This document shows, piece after piece, positions 45,555 through 57,006 of a stretch of DNA of 64,000 bases. Position 1 is the stretch's first letter, and each line of letters starts with the position of its first letter. Position numbers and translations under genes: made by a program. Source of the stretch: Azolla caroliniana. Its lineage: Eukaryota > Polypodiophyta. A model generated the notes under the pieces. It searched no databases, was not told the origin of the DNA, and saw only the letters and a program-made list of their open reading frames with translations. The stretch is from assembly GCA_043228905.1 (NCBI GenBank), contig JBHGNT010000006.1, positions 9,920,001-9,984,000 of the forward strand, given 5' to 3'.

Positions 45555-48500
45555 TCATTCCCCGCCCGTCGGTTCTTCCTCGGTCTCGAATTGTTCGTCG
45601 TCGGGGTCCAGGTTAACCGGATCCGGCTCGTCGTCGTGACGCTTCTTGAACGCTTTGATCCGCTTCCCAGCTACCGGTATCGCCATTCTTGTGCCATCGA
45701 GTTCCGCCAGATGGTACGTCCCGTTGTCGTTGGCGCTCTGTACCACGTAAGGCCCGAACCACCTTCTTGCGAACTTCCGTGTCGCTCGGTGCTGGTTGTC
45801 GAGGCTGCTGTCATAGACTAGCACCCAGTCGCCTTCCTCGATCTTCTTCGGTCGGAGCCGGTGCGTCTGGTCGAACCGGGCTTTGTTCCTCGTCCTGGCC
45901 AACCGAAGCTTTTCCGCAGCTTGCTCCACGTCCTCCGGTCTTCGCTCGAGCTGTCGTATGCGCACCGTCAACAGTTCCTCCCGACTCATCTCGTCTCTCC
46001 AGTCCACGGTTGCCCATGAGGAGATCGTACGTTCCATCGGCATGATCGGCTTCTGCCCAAACATGAGCTCTGCAAGCATGAATCCGGTTACCGAATTGTG
46101 CGTAGTTCGGTCGGCCCACAACGCGTAAGGCAGCAACTGCGGCCAGTTCCCGACTTGACCTCCGCATGCACGAACTAACGCCTTGACGATCGGTCCGTGT
46201 CCGCGCGCCACCTTTCCATTCGCCTCCGGATTGTACGCAGTGTTAAGCGAGAGCTTGACTCCTAGCCGGTCGAACAACTCCTCGGCCTCTTCGGCGTCCA
46301 GCTCCCCGCGATCAGCCACGATCTTCCCGACGCACCCGTACCGGCATATCACGTCCTCAATCAGGAACCGACATACGGTCGCGGTCGTTTTGTTCTGAAG
46401 AGCTCGGCCTTCGACCTGGTTGGTCAGATCTTCCCGAGCCAGGACCAGATACCGCATCTGTCCTACTCCCATCGGCATCGTCACCAGATCTACCATCCAT
46501 TTGAAGTGGATGGTCGGAGGGTACGTAGGGTGAAGCTCGTCCCGATGTCGGACTATGGAGTGCATCTAACAGCTCTCGCAAGTTGTCATGAACCGATGCA
46601 TGTCCCGGTACAGTCCCGACCACCAGTACTTCCCCTCTATCTTCTCGAACGTGGCCCACGTTCCACGGTGTCCAGCCCAAGGGCTGTCGTGGTAGGCCGT
46701 CAGCAGCTCCTCCTGTTCTCCCTTCATCGCCACCACCCGGAGCGGGACATCGTTCCTCTTCTTTGGGTGCTTCCATAAGTATCCGTCCCGGAGAAAGAAT
46801 CGGTAAGCTTTCTTCCGGATCCGGTTGGCCTCGTCCTTCGTCCATGACGCATCCAGTGTCATTGTCCTCAGAAACCCACCGATCCGCAACCACTCGCCGT
46901 CGTACTTGCTCTCGTCGAAGCCGTTAAGTGCCGGAGTGCTCGCCCCGTCGGTCGTCACGTACGCCGCCTCGAAGAAGTCCACGCCGACTTCTTCGTCCTC
47001 GGAAACCATGCCGCCCTCGTCATCAAACCTCGCCCTCGAAAGCATGTCGGCCATGGCGTTGTCTTTTCCGGAAATGTGTCGTATTTCCGGGTCCACGAAC
47101 TTGATGTACGCTATCCACCGGAGCATCGCCAGGTCCGGTGTCGCGCATCCGGAAACCATGCCGAGAATCGGCAGGCAATCCGTCTCAATAACCACTTCTG
47201 TCCCGATCAGGTAGTCTTTGTCGGCCTTTACAGCCGAAACGATACCCCAGAGTTCGCGTTTAACCTAGGCGTACCCTCGCTGTCGTTCACTGAGGACCTT
47301 CGCGCCGAATCGGATCGGGAACCGAATGCCGTCCCCGTCTTTTTGGTTGACGATCCATCCGATCCCGGTCGGACTCGTATCCACCGTTATGTATACCGGG
47401 GTACCCTTCTCGTAGACAGCATTCCGGAGCGCCGGTGTTGCCGCAAGGGCTTCCTTCAGCTTCCGGACCGACTCCATGTGCTCGTCTCGCCACTCGAATT
47501 TTCGCCCTTTCTTCAGCAACCCGTATAGCGGCTCCGCAACGTGGGCGTACTGCGGGATCCATTTGTGGTAGAATGCGCATGCCCCCAGGAACCTCCGAAC
47601 TTGTGTAACCGAGCTATAGTCGGTCTTCATCGCGAAGATGGCTTCTACCTTTGCCGGAGACGGCTTCCGGCTATAAGGTCCACATAGGTGTCCGACCACC
47701 AGGATTTCCGATTGCCCGAAGGCCGATTTCTCCCCGGAGAAGGTGAGCCTTGCATCCTCTAGCCTCTGTAGCACCTTCTCGCAGTCGTCGATGTGTGTCG
47801 CCACGAATCGCCGGCATCCGTCCGGCCCGACTGCCTCGTCCTTCTCCTCCACCGGGCACCCCTTGATCGGGATGTCGTCTAGAAACGGCATGGTGATGTC
47901 CGGGATGCAATCCCTCAGTACCTTGTTCATTGCATTCACCATGTGGGCCACCGAGTTGGTCCCTCCTTGTGGCAGGGTACACATTCACACTAGGCCGAGG
48001 GGAGTTCGCATCGTCGTAATATCTCTGTCCTCCACGGCTAGCTGGAACTGATCGTACCCCGAGTACAGATCACCGACCGAGTAAATCGACCTTCCGGCGA
48101 AGGCCTCCGCGAACTCGTCTATGGTCGGTCCGATTCCTGCGTTCCGAATGGTCACTCTGTTGACCGGTTGCAGGTCTTGAATGAAGCGCATCGTTCCGTT
48201 TTTCTTTGGTATGGTAAACCATCGGTTCGAGTATGGGGCACTCGACGGTTCGAGAATGCCCATATCTACTTTCTGCCTGAATAGCTCCATCAACTTCGGG
48301 ATGTGAGCTCTCGGTATTGGAATCGGCTTGAGATTCCACGGCACATGCGGTACCGTGAATATCACCATCGGCTCCACGATCGTCGGGTCTACGCACCCGA
48401 TCTCTTCCGGTGAGAACACGAAGGCTTTCCCGTGCCTTCCAAGCATTCTCTGAAACCGGTCTTCCTCCGCCGGCAGTAGGAACCCGCCCCCACCGATTTT

Positions 48501-49240
48501 GAGCTCCCGGAGCGTTCCGTCGGTGAAGGTGTGTCCTATGCAGGCCGGATCTCGTAAACTGGGATTCGACGCAACCCCTCTGATTCGGGACTCGCTGCCC
48601 TCCAGTAAGGGTGCCGCGACTGGCCTTACCTTCCGGTCCACAGTCTTGTACTTCGTGTTAACCCGGGCTGTCCGATCCGACCCGAGCCCCTGACTGAAGT
48701 CCGCGATGACTCCGTACATCTCTTCGGAACATACCGGTATCGTCCGGTGTTCGTTAAGGTCTTCTCCGGCTACGTTCCTCAGCATCCCCAAGGTGTCGTC
48801 GAAGGAGACCGCCTCCACGGCCCCGTTGATTTCCTCGTCCGGGCCGAGAACTCCGCACGCTCGAAGTCGCTCCTCCGCCCTTGCCCTTTCTCGGCCAACG
48901 ATGCCGACTATCATACACCCTCCGTTGCCGGAGAAGCAGACTTTTCTACCTGTCGTACAAGGTTTCTTCGGTTTCGGTTCTATCGTACAGCTGTGGGGTC
49001 TTTCCCGAGTGTCCGGGCTGTCTCGGCCCCACGCCTTGGCAGCCCTCTCTAAAAATCCTCCCGGTTCTCGCCGCCGAGGGATTCGCGGTTCCTCTCGTGG
49101 TTCGGTCTCACGGTCAGAAATTGGACCGAATGGCGCCTGTCCTGGCTTTTGACCCTTGCGTAGGCCGAACCGTTGTCTAGCACCTTGGTCTCCATTCGCG
49201 CCGCCGTGATGTATGGTTCACCTAATATGACCGGGTGCAA
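45555..49240 (-). pseudogene. Gypsy B1 polymerase (5' part deleted)
   Basis: From 48914 to 45555 a single frame covers RT (FLDDIPIKG), RNase H (YITVDTSPTGIGW), integrase zinc site (TCESC), integrase core (FKWMVDLVTM, VADRGELDAEEAEELFDRLG, NGKVARGHGP with Ala where B2 has Glu) and a C-terminal chromo-free tail (WFGPYVVQSANDNGTYHLAE). In-frame stops TGA 47985-47987, TAG 47265-47267 and TAG 46566-46568 all fit CGA or CAG with C to T. The integrase catalytic Glu appears lost. A protease remnant (49049-49240) precedes the pol frame. Confidence 0.85.
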
Positions 49241-49362
49241 AGACGTCTCCTGTACGAAGAAGTGCTGGTCAATCTCGATGTCGCCGATCTTGACTCGTAC
49301 GTTCGGGCAGGCCCCATGCAGTTCCTCGGTGGCGTGCGTCGCCGCCCCTATCTTCCACCCGT

Positions 49363-50003
49363 TGTCGAGGTATTCCTCGCGGATGCGTGGAATGAGGCGG
49401 GACCTCGGGGGTCCTGTACCGAAGAGTAAGAGAGAAAGAGAAGAGACCCACTACGTGCGAGCGTAGATTCACAGGGATACGGCCCTTCGACGCAAAGACG
49501 CGAATGGGACAGCGACACAGAAAGACACGAAAGTATGTATGTATTGACAAGACAAACAACAAGAACACGAAGACAACAAACACGAAGTCGGTTACAACCG
49601 AACAGGCCGGCGAAGAGATGCCGATACCTGCTCGTAAACGCATAGAGGGGAAAGAGTAGGTTGGAGGTGCTGCCGGAAGCACTCGGGCATTCCTCAGAGC
49701 AGCGCGAGCCTCCCGAAACCTGCACAGAAGGAAGCTATGGCGTTTGCAACCGGAAAGAGAGAGAGAGAGAGAGAAGCCTTCGCACGCAAACCGACAGCAC
49801 TTCGTCCTCGACTCTCCGCGATCCTTCTACCGTCCTCGTCTCCCTCCTTTTATAGGCAAGGAAGGAGTTGTTTCTCCTTTTACTCCCTACCTACCGAATC
49901 TACCTAGGATCTCCTATGTACAACTTAAGGCGCACGTGCATGAAGAGTCGGTTTCTACGCTCCGGTGCACCGATTCCGCTCGTGGACGGTTTTCTTCACG
50001 ACA
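49363..50003 (-). repeat. Gypsy B LTR, middle (shared)
   Basis: 641 bp. It serves as 5' LTR for B1 and 3' LTR for B2. It carries one (GA)n run and one TATAAAAGGAGGGAG box on the - strand near 49850. Confidence 0.9.
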
Positions 50004-50078
50004 TCCGCCCCCACCTAACCGCGCATCCACCGGCATGCGCCAATTGTGTTGGGACGGAGAAAACCGGTCTAGCCTTCA

Positions 50079-52935
50079 TTACCCGCCCGTCGGTTCTTCC
50101 TCGGTTTCGGATCGTTTGTCGTCCCGGTCCAGGTTAACCGGATCCGGCTCGTCGTCGTGACGCTTCTTGAACGCTTTGATCCGTTTCCCAGCTACCGGTA
50201 TCGCCACTCTCGTGCCGTCGAGTTCCACCAGATGGTATGTCCCGTTGTCGTTGGCGCTTTGTACCACGTAAGGCCCGAACCACCTTCTTGCGAACTTCCG
50301 CGTTGCTCGGTGCTGGTTGTCGAGGCTGCTGTCGTAGACTAGCACCCAGTCGCCTTCCTCGATCTTCTTCGGTTGGAGCCGGTGTGTTCGGTCGAACCGG
50401 GCTTTGTTCCTCATCCTTGCTTCCCGAAGCTTTTCCGCAGCCTGCTCCACGTCCTCCGGTCTCCGCTCGAGCTGTCGTATGCGCGCCGTCAACAGTTCCT
50501 CCCGGCTCATCTCGTCTCTCCAGTCCACGGTTGTCCATGAGGAGACTGTACGTTCGATCGGCATGATCGGCTTCTGCCCAAACATGAGCTTTGCCGGCAT
50601 GAATCCGGTTACCGAACTGTGCGTAGTCCGGTCAGCCCACAACCTGTAAGGCAGTAGCCGCGGCCAGTTCCCGGCTTGACCTCCGCATGCCTGAACTAAC
50701 GCCTTGACGATCGGTCCGTGCCCGCGCTCCACCTTCCCATTTGCGTCTGGATTGTACGCAATGGTAAGCGAGAGCTTGACCCCTAACCGGTCGAACAACT
50801 CCTCGGCCTCTTCGGCGTCCAACTCCCCGCGATCAGCCACGATCTTCCCGACGCACCCGTACCGGCATATTACGTCCTCGAGCAGGAACCGAGATACGGC
50901 TGCAGTCGTTTTGTTCTGAAGGGCCGGGCCTTCCACCTGGTTCGTTAGATCTTCCCGAGCCAGGACCAGATACCGCATCTGTCCTACTCCTATCCGCATA
51001 GTTACCAGGTCTACCATCCATTTGAAGTGGATGGTCGGAGGGTACGTAGGGTGAAGTTTGTCCTGGTGTCGGACTATGGAGTGCATCTGACAGCTCTCGC
51101 AAGTTATCACGAATTGATGCACGTCCCGGTACAGTCCCGGCCACCAGTACTTCCCCTTTATCTTCTCGAACGTGGCCCAGGTTCCACGGTGTCCGTCCCA
51201 AGGGCTGTCGTGGTAGGCCATCAGCAGCTCCTCCTGTTCTTCCTTCATCGCCACCACCCGGAGCGGAGCGCCGTCCCTCTTCTTCGGGTGCTTCAATAAG
51301 TATCCGTCCCGGAGAAAGAATCGGTAAGCTTTCTTCCGGATCCGGTTGGCCTCGTCCTTCGTCCATGACGCATCCGGCGTCATTGTCCTCAAGAATCCAC
51401 CGATCTGGAGCCACTCGCCGTCGTACTTGCTCTCGTCGAAGTCGTTAAGTGCCGGAGTGCTCGTCCCATCGGTCCACCGGAGCATCACCAAGTCCGGTGT
51501 CGCGCATCCGGAAACCATGCCAAGAATCGGCAGGCAATCCGTCTCGATAATCACTTCTGTCCCGATCAGGTAGTCTTTGTCCGCCTCTACCGCCGAAACG
51601 ATACCCCAGAGTTCGCTTTTAACCTGGGTGTACCCTCGCTGTCGCTCACTGAGGACCTTAGCGCCGAATCGGATCGGGAACCAAGTGCCGTCCTCGTCTT
51701 CTTGGTTGACGACCCATCCGATCCCGGTCGGACTCGTATCCACCGTTATGTATACCGGGGTACCCTTCTCGTAGACAGCCTTCCGGAGCGCTGGTGCTGC
51801 CGCAAGAGCTTCCTTCAGCTTCCGGACCGACCCCGTGTGCTCGTCTCGCCACTCGAATCTTTGCCCCTTCTTCAGCAACCCGTATAGTGGCTCCGCAACG
51901 TGGGCGTAATGCGGGATCCATATGTGGTAGAACACGCATGCCCCCAGGAACCTCCGAACTTCCGTAACCGAGCTACAGTCGGTCTTCATCGCGGAGATGG
52001 CTTCTACCTTTGCCGGAGACGGCTTCCGGCCATATGGTCCACATAGATGCCCGACCACCAGGATTTCTGATTGCCCGAAGGCCGATTTCTCCCCGGAGAA
52101 GGTGAGCTTCGCATCCTCTAGCCTTTGTAGCACCTTCTCGTAGTCGTCGATGTGTGTTGCTACGAATCGCCGGCATCCGTCAGGCCCGACTGCCTCGTCC
52201 TTCTCTTCCACCGGGCACCCCTTGATGGGGATGTCGTCTAGAAACGGCATGGTGATGTCCGGGATGCAATCCCTCAGTACTTTGTTCATTGCATTCACCA
52301 TGTGGGCCACCGAGTTGGTCCCTCCTTGTGGCAGGGTACACATTCGCACTAGGCCGAGGGGAGTTCGCATCGTCGTAATGTCTGTGCTCTCCCCGGCTAG
52401 CTGAAACTGGTCGTACCCTGAGTACAGATCACCGACCGAGTAAATCGACCTTCCGGCGGAGGCCTCCGCGAACTCGTCTATGGTCGGTCCGATTCCTGCG
52501 TTCCGGATGGTCACTCTGTTGACCGGCTGCAGGTCCTGAATGAAGCGCAATGTTCCGTTTTCCTTTGGTACGGTTAACCATCGGTTCGAGTATGGCGCGC
52601 TTGACGGTTCGAGAATACCCATATCGACTTTCTGCCTCAATAGCTCCATCAACTTCGGAATGTGAGCTCTCGGTACTGGAATCGGCTTGAGATTCCACGG
52701 GTACATGCGGTACCGTGAATATCACCATCGGCTCCACGATCGTCGGGTCTACGCACCCGATCTCTTCCGGTGAGAATGCAAAGGCTTTCCCGTGCCTTCC
52801 GAGCATTCTCCGAAACCGGTCTTCCTCCGCCGGTAGTAGGAACCCGCCCCCACCGATTTTGAACTCCCGGAGCGTTCCGTCGGTGAAGGTGTGTCCTATG
52901 CAGGCCGGATCTCGTAAACTGGGGTACGACGCCAC
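50079..52935 (-). pseudogene. Gypsy B2 polymerase
   Basis: An uninterrupted 875-codon frame (52706-50079) covers most of RT through integrase. FLDDIPIKG marks the RT site; integrase keeps WMVDLVTM, VADRGELD and NGKVERGHGP, so its Asp, Asp, Glu triad looks whole. A one-base insertion near 52700 shifts the frame from the upstream RT part (52935). About 160 bp between RNase H and integrase present in B1 (46953-47114) is missing here at 51474, yet the frame is kept. It is the best-preserved polymerase of this family in the window but still not continuous. Confidence 0.85.
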
Positions 52936-53378
52936 CCCTCTGATTCAGGACTCGCTGCCCTTCGGCAAGGGTGCCGTGACTGGCCTTACCTTCCGGTCCA
53001 CAGTTTTGTACCTCGTGCTAACTTGGGCCGTCTGATCCGACCCGAGCCCCCGACTGAAGTTCGCGATGACTTCGTACATCTCTTCGGAAAATACCGGTAT
53101 CGTCCGGTCTTCGTTAAGGTCTTCTCCGGCTACCTTCCTTAGCATTCCCAAGGTGTCATCGAAGGAGACCGCCTCCATGGCTCCGCTGATTTCCTCGTCC
53201 GGGCCGAGAACTCCGCACGCTCGAAGTCGCACTTCCGCCCTTGTCTTTTCTCGGCCGACGGTGCCGACTATCATACACCCTCCATTGTCGGAGAAGCAAA
53301 ATCCCCTACCTATCGTACAGTCGTGGGGTCTTTTCCGAGTGTCCGGGCTGTCTCGGCCCCACGCCTTGGCAACCCTCT

Positions 53379-55890
53379 CTAAAAATCCTCCCGGTTCTCG
53401 CCACCGAGGGATTCGCGGTTTCTCTCGTGGTTCGGCCGCACCGTCAAAAATTGCACCGAATGGCGCCCGTCCTGGCTTTTGACCCTCGCGTAGGCCGAAC
53501 CGTTGTCCAACACCTTGGTCTCCATTCTCGCCGCCGTGATGTATGGTTCCCCTAATATGACCGGATGCGAGGACGTCTCCTGTACGAAGAAGTGCTGGTC
53601 AATCTCGACGTCGCCGATCTTTACTCGCACATTCGGGCAGGCCCCGTGCAGTTCCTCGGTGGCGCGCGTCGCCGCCCGTATCTTCCACCCGTGCCTGGTG
53701 TTGATCGGCCACTTTCCCTTCTTATAGAAGTCCATGGACATTAGGTTTATTTCCGAACCGTGGTCCACCAACGCCACCACCGGTTCCTGAACATCTCCGA
53801 TCTTTATCGGGGTCTCCGTGGTCGCTCGGGCCCAGTGTGGCCTCGAATAGTGGCTCTCCGCCCACTCATCTTCCAGCGCCGAGTCGTCGATGTGCGTCGT
53901 CCGCACCTCCACCGGTCTTTCCGGTTCCGTCTCCGTCGACAGTCTCTTCCGTTTCACCAAGTCTACAATGGAGTCGTGGAACTCATTCTTGGCGATCCCT
54001 AGCACCTCCCGTAATGACAGCTCCACTTTGTTGTCGAGGATCCGTTCTTCTAGGACCTTTCGTAGGTCCGTAGTCCTTTCTATTTCTGTCCCCAGTCGGT
54101 ACCCGCCCTTCCTGGGGTTATCTTGCGGGCCGGGCCCACCGGCATCGTTCCGTCGTTGCTCGAATTGGGTCTCGTACCGTTGTGAGGACCCGGCCGCTCC
54201 GGCTTTCCCCACTCGTTTTTCTTCTACCAGAGCCTCGTAGTTCCGGCAAGCGGCTTCTACGAAGCCCGTCTTCTCCTCGACCGGATCGCTCCACCCGGTT
54301 ATTTCCCGGACCCGTCTCTCAGCGCGGTCCGTTTCATCTTTCCTCAGCCGCGCGTTGGCGAGGCCTTCCAGCATTGCCGACCAGAAACCGTCTTTACTCT
54401 CCTTTTGGGCCTCGCTGCCCCCGACTCGAATACCGGCTGGCGCCGAGTAGTGGATGGCCTCCACGTGTCGGGCCGCTGCCTCTCCCATCAGTCTCTTCAT
54501 ACCTCCTCGCCCGTCGTTTCAGCTCAGGGCCCGTCGTTTCGGCATCGTTCCGTCGTTGCCTGAATCGGGTCTAGTACCGTTGTGAGGGCCCGGCCGCTCC
54601 GGCTTTCCCCACTCGTTTGTCTTCTACCAGAGCCTCGTAGTTCCGGCAAGCGGCTTCTACGAAGCCCGTCTTCTCCTCGACCGGATCGCTCCACCCGGTT
54701 ATTTCCCGGACCCGTCTCTCAGCGTGGTCTGTTTCATCTTTCCTTAGCCGTGCGCCGGCAAGACCTCTCAACATCGCCGACCAGAATCCGTCTTTGCCCT
54801 CTGTTCGGGCCTCGTTGCCCCCGACCCGAATTCCGGCCGACGCCGAGTAGTGGATGGCCTCTACGTGTCGGGTTGCTGCCTCTTCCATCAGTCTCTTCAT
54901 ACCTCCTCGCCCGTCGTTTCGGTTTAGGGCCCTCCTAGTGTCGCCGGCGTGCACCCGACCTTCCCACAGGTACACCACCCGGTTCCTCAATGCCTCTGCG
55001 AAATCGCCGCAGTCCTTCCGAATGTGGCCGACCTCGTCGCACCACATGCACCTGTTCCTCGCTGCCGGCCGTCGGTCATGAGCCGGTTCGCCGCCTTCCC
55101 TTCGAGTCTGGGCGATCTAGAGATCCTTTATCGCTCGCGTCAACTCCTCCAACGCTGCTCCTCCGGACGAGCCATTGACCATGCCGGACGAAGCCGGACC
55201 GGTTTCGAGCCATTCCCGGGTCTCTTCCCTTCGCACTTGCGGTGCCGGTTCAAGCCTCCTTGCTGTGGCAGAGCCCGCACCGGCCGCCCCGTTGTCAGCC
55301 CATTCTCGCCGTTTGTCGAAACGGCCACAGACTCTCTTAACCGCAACCCAGTCGGTTGTCAGCCCGTCCTCGGTTTCCAGCAAGGAGCCGACTTGGTCCC
55401 GGTCCCGCTCGTCCACCGACTTGACGAACAGTAGGACCCGGCTCGTATCCAGAACGGTTCGGTCAAGCGCCGAAAGGTGCGCAAAGCGTTCTTCGAACTC
55501 CCGGAGGAGTGCCGTCGCGTTTCTTCCCTTGCCGGGGAACTCCACCCATTCCATGAAGTCCCGTTTCGAAAGCCGGAGCGTGTCGTCCAGCCCGTATTTT
55601 TCTAGGAGTCGGCCTTCGAACTCCTCCCAGGTACGGCTCTCCGCCCGCACCTCGAGCACCTCCGCATGGATGCTCGGCATCGCCACTCGAGGGAACCCGG
55701 CAAGACACCTCTCTTTCGGAATGTCCCGCATCAGCATTTCTGCCCCGTAGGACGCCAAATACTTCGTGGCATCCTTTCCGCTGAACCGGCCAATCGCACC
55801 GACGACCGCCTCAATGGCTCTGTCGAGGGCGCCGGTGCCCTCGCGTGCACTCAATATCCAATCCACGGCCGAAGCCATGGCTTCTGCAAG
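53379..55890 (-). pseudogene. Gypsy B2 gag and protease
   Basis: Gag begins MKEAAEEQKMKGSDLAEAMA just after the primer site (complement of CATGTCGGGTTCACCA, 55930-55945), contains EEFEGRLLEKYGLDDTLRLS and ends at TAG 55117-55119 (fits CAG to TAG). Then comes the knuckle MWCDEVGHIRKDC (55047) and a 400-bp tandem duplication (see 54142). The protease region has VVALVDHGSEINLM with the catalytic Asp in DHGS; a pre-protease block TYRPHWARATTETP type is shared with A and C. Confidence 0.83.
54142..54940. repeat. 400-bp tandem duplication within B2 gag
   Basis: GCATCGTTCCGTCGTTG occurs at 54142 and 54542, and the following roughly 400 bp are alike, ending at CCTCCTCGCCCGTCGTTTC. It duplicates the segment encoding GGMKRLMEEAATRHVEAIHY. 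The copies differ at scattered positions, so it is not recent. It introduces a stop and frame change. Confidence 0.85.
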
Positions 55891-55949
55891 ATCTGACCCT
55901 TTCATCTTCTGCTCTTCTGCCGCCTCCTTCATGTCGGGTTCACCAAAGA

Positions 55950-57006
55950 TGTCGAGGTACTCCTCGCGGATGCGTGGAATGAGGCAGGACCTCGGGGGTC
56001 CTGTACCAAAGAGCAAGAGAGAAAGGAGAAGATGCCACTACGTGCGAGAGTAGATTCACAGGGACACGACCCTTCGACTCAAAGACGCGAGTGGGACAGC
56101 GACACAGGGAGACACAAACGTATGTATGTATTAACAAAGACAAACAACAAGAACACGAAGACAACAAAACACGAAGTCGGTTACAACCGAACAGGTCGGC
56201 GAACAGATGCCGATACCTGCTCGTAAACGCACAGAGAGGAAGGAGTAGGTTGGAGGTGCTGCCGGACGCACTCGGGCATTCGTCAGAGTAGCGCGAGCCT
56301 CCCGAAACCTGCACAGAAGGAAGCTATGGCGTTTGCAAACCAGAGAGAGAGAGAGAGAAGCCTTCGCACGCAAACCGACAGCACTTCGTCCTCGACTCTC
56401 CGCGATCCCCTTTTCCCTTCTCGTCTCCCTCCTTTTTATAGGCAAGGAAGGAGCCGTTTCCCCCCCTTTCTTCCTACCTACCGAATCTACCTAGGATCTC
56501 CTATGTACAACTTAAGGCGCACAGAAGGAAGCTATGGCGTTTGCAAACCAGAGAGAGAGAGAGAGAAGCCTTCGCACGCAAACCGACAGCACTTCGTCCT
56601 CGACTCTCCGCGATCCCCTTTTCCCTTCTCGTCTCCCTCCTTTTTATAGGCAAGGAAGGAGCCGTTTCCCCCCCTTTCTTCCTACCTACTGAATCTACCT
56701 AGGATCTCCTATGTACAACTTAAGGCGCACAGAAGGAAGCTATGGCGTTTGCAAACCAAAGAGAGAGAGAGAGAAGCCTTCGCACGGAAACCGACAGCAC
56801 TTCGTCCTCGACTCTCCGCGATCCCCTTTTCCCTTCTCGTCTCCCTCCTTTTTATAGGCAAGGAAGGAGCCGTTTCCCCCCCTTTCTTCCTACCTACCGA
56901 ATCTACCTAGGATCTCCTATGTACAACTTAAGGCGCACGTGCATGAAGAGTCGGTTCCTACGCTCCGGTGCACCGATTCCGCTTGTGGACGGTTTTCTTC
57001 ACGACA
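55950..57006 (-). repeat. Gypsy B LTR, right, with triplicated promoter
   Basis: 1,057 bp. It equals a normal 641-bp LTR plus two extra copies of a 208-bp unit. It is the 5' LTR of the B2 element and so would drive its transcription. Confidence 0.92.
56311..56934 (-). repeat. Three 208-bp tandem copies of the LTR promoter
   Basis: Units start with GCACAGAAGGAAGC at 56311, 56519 and 56727. Each has a (GA)n run, a GCCTATAAAAAGGAGGGAG box on the - strand and the GGCGC boundary. The copies are nearly identical, so the expansion is recent. Confidence 0.95.

Larger units (their letters stand above)
44843..57006 (-). mobile_element. Gypsy 'B' dimer: three LTRs, two internal regions
   Basis: Order on the + strand: LTR 44843-45481, internal region B1 45482-49362, LTR 49363-50003, internal region B2 50004-55949, LTR 55950-57006. 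All read on the - strand. LTRs run TGTCGAGG...CTTCACGACA. B2 is complete in order (leader, primer site, gag, protease, RT, integrase). B1 has lost everything from mid-protease to the primer site: at 49362 the DHGSE-distal sequence joins straight to the LTR. Such LTR-int-LTR-int-LTR forms arise by unequal recombination. A clean target duplication was not found (left CACGT, right ACATG). Confidence 0.88.
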
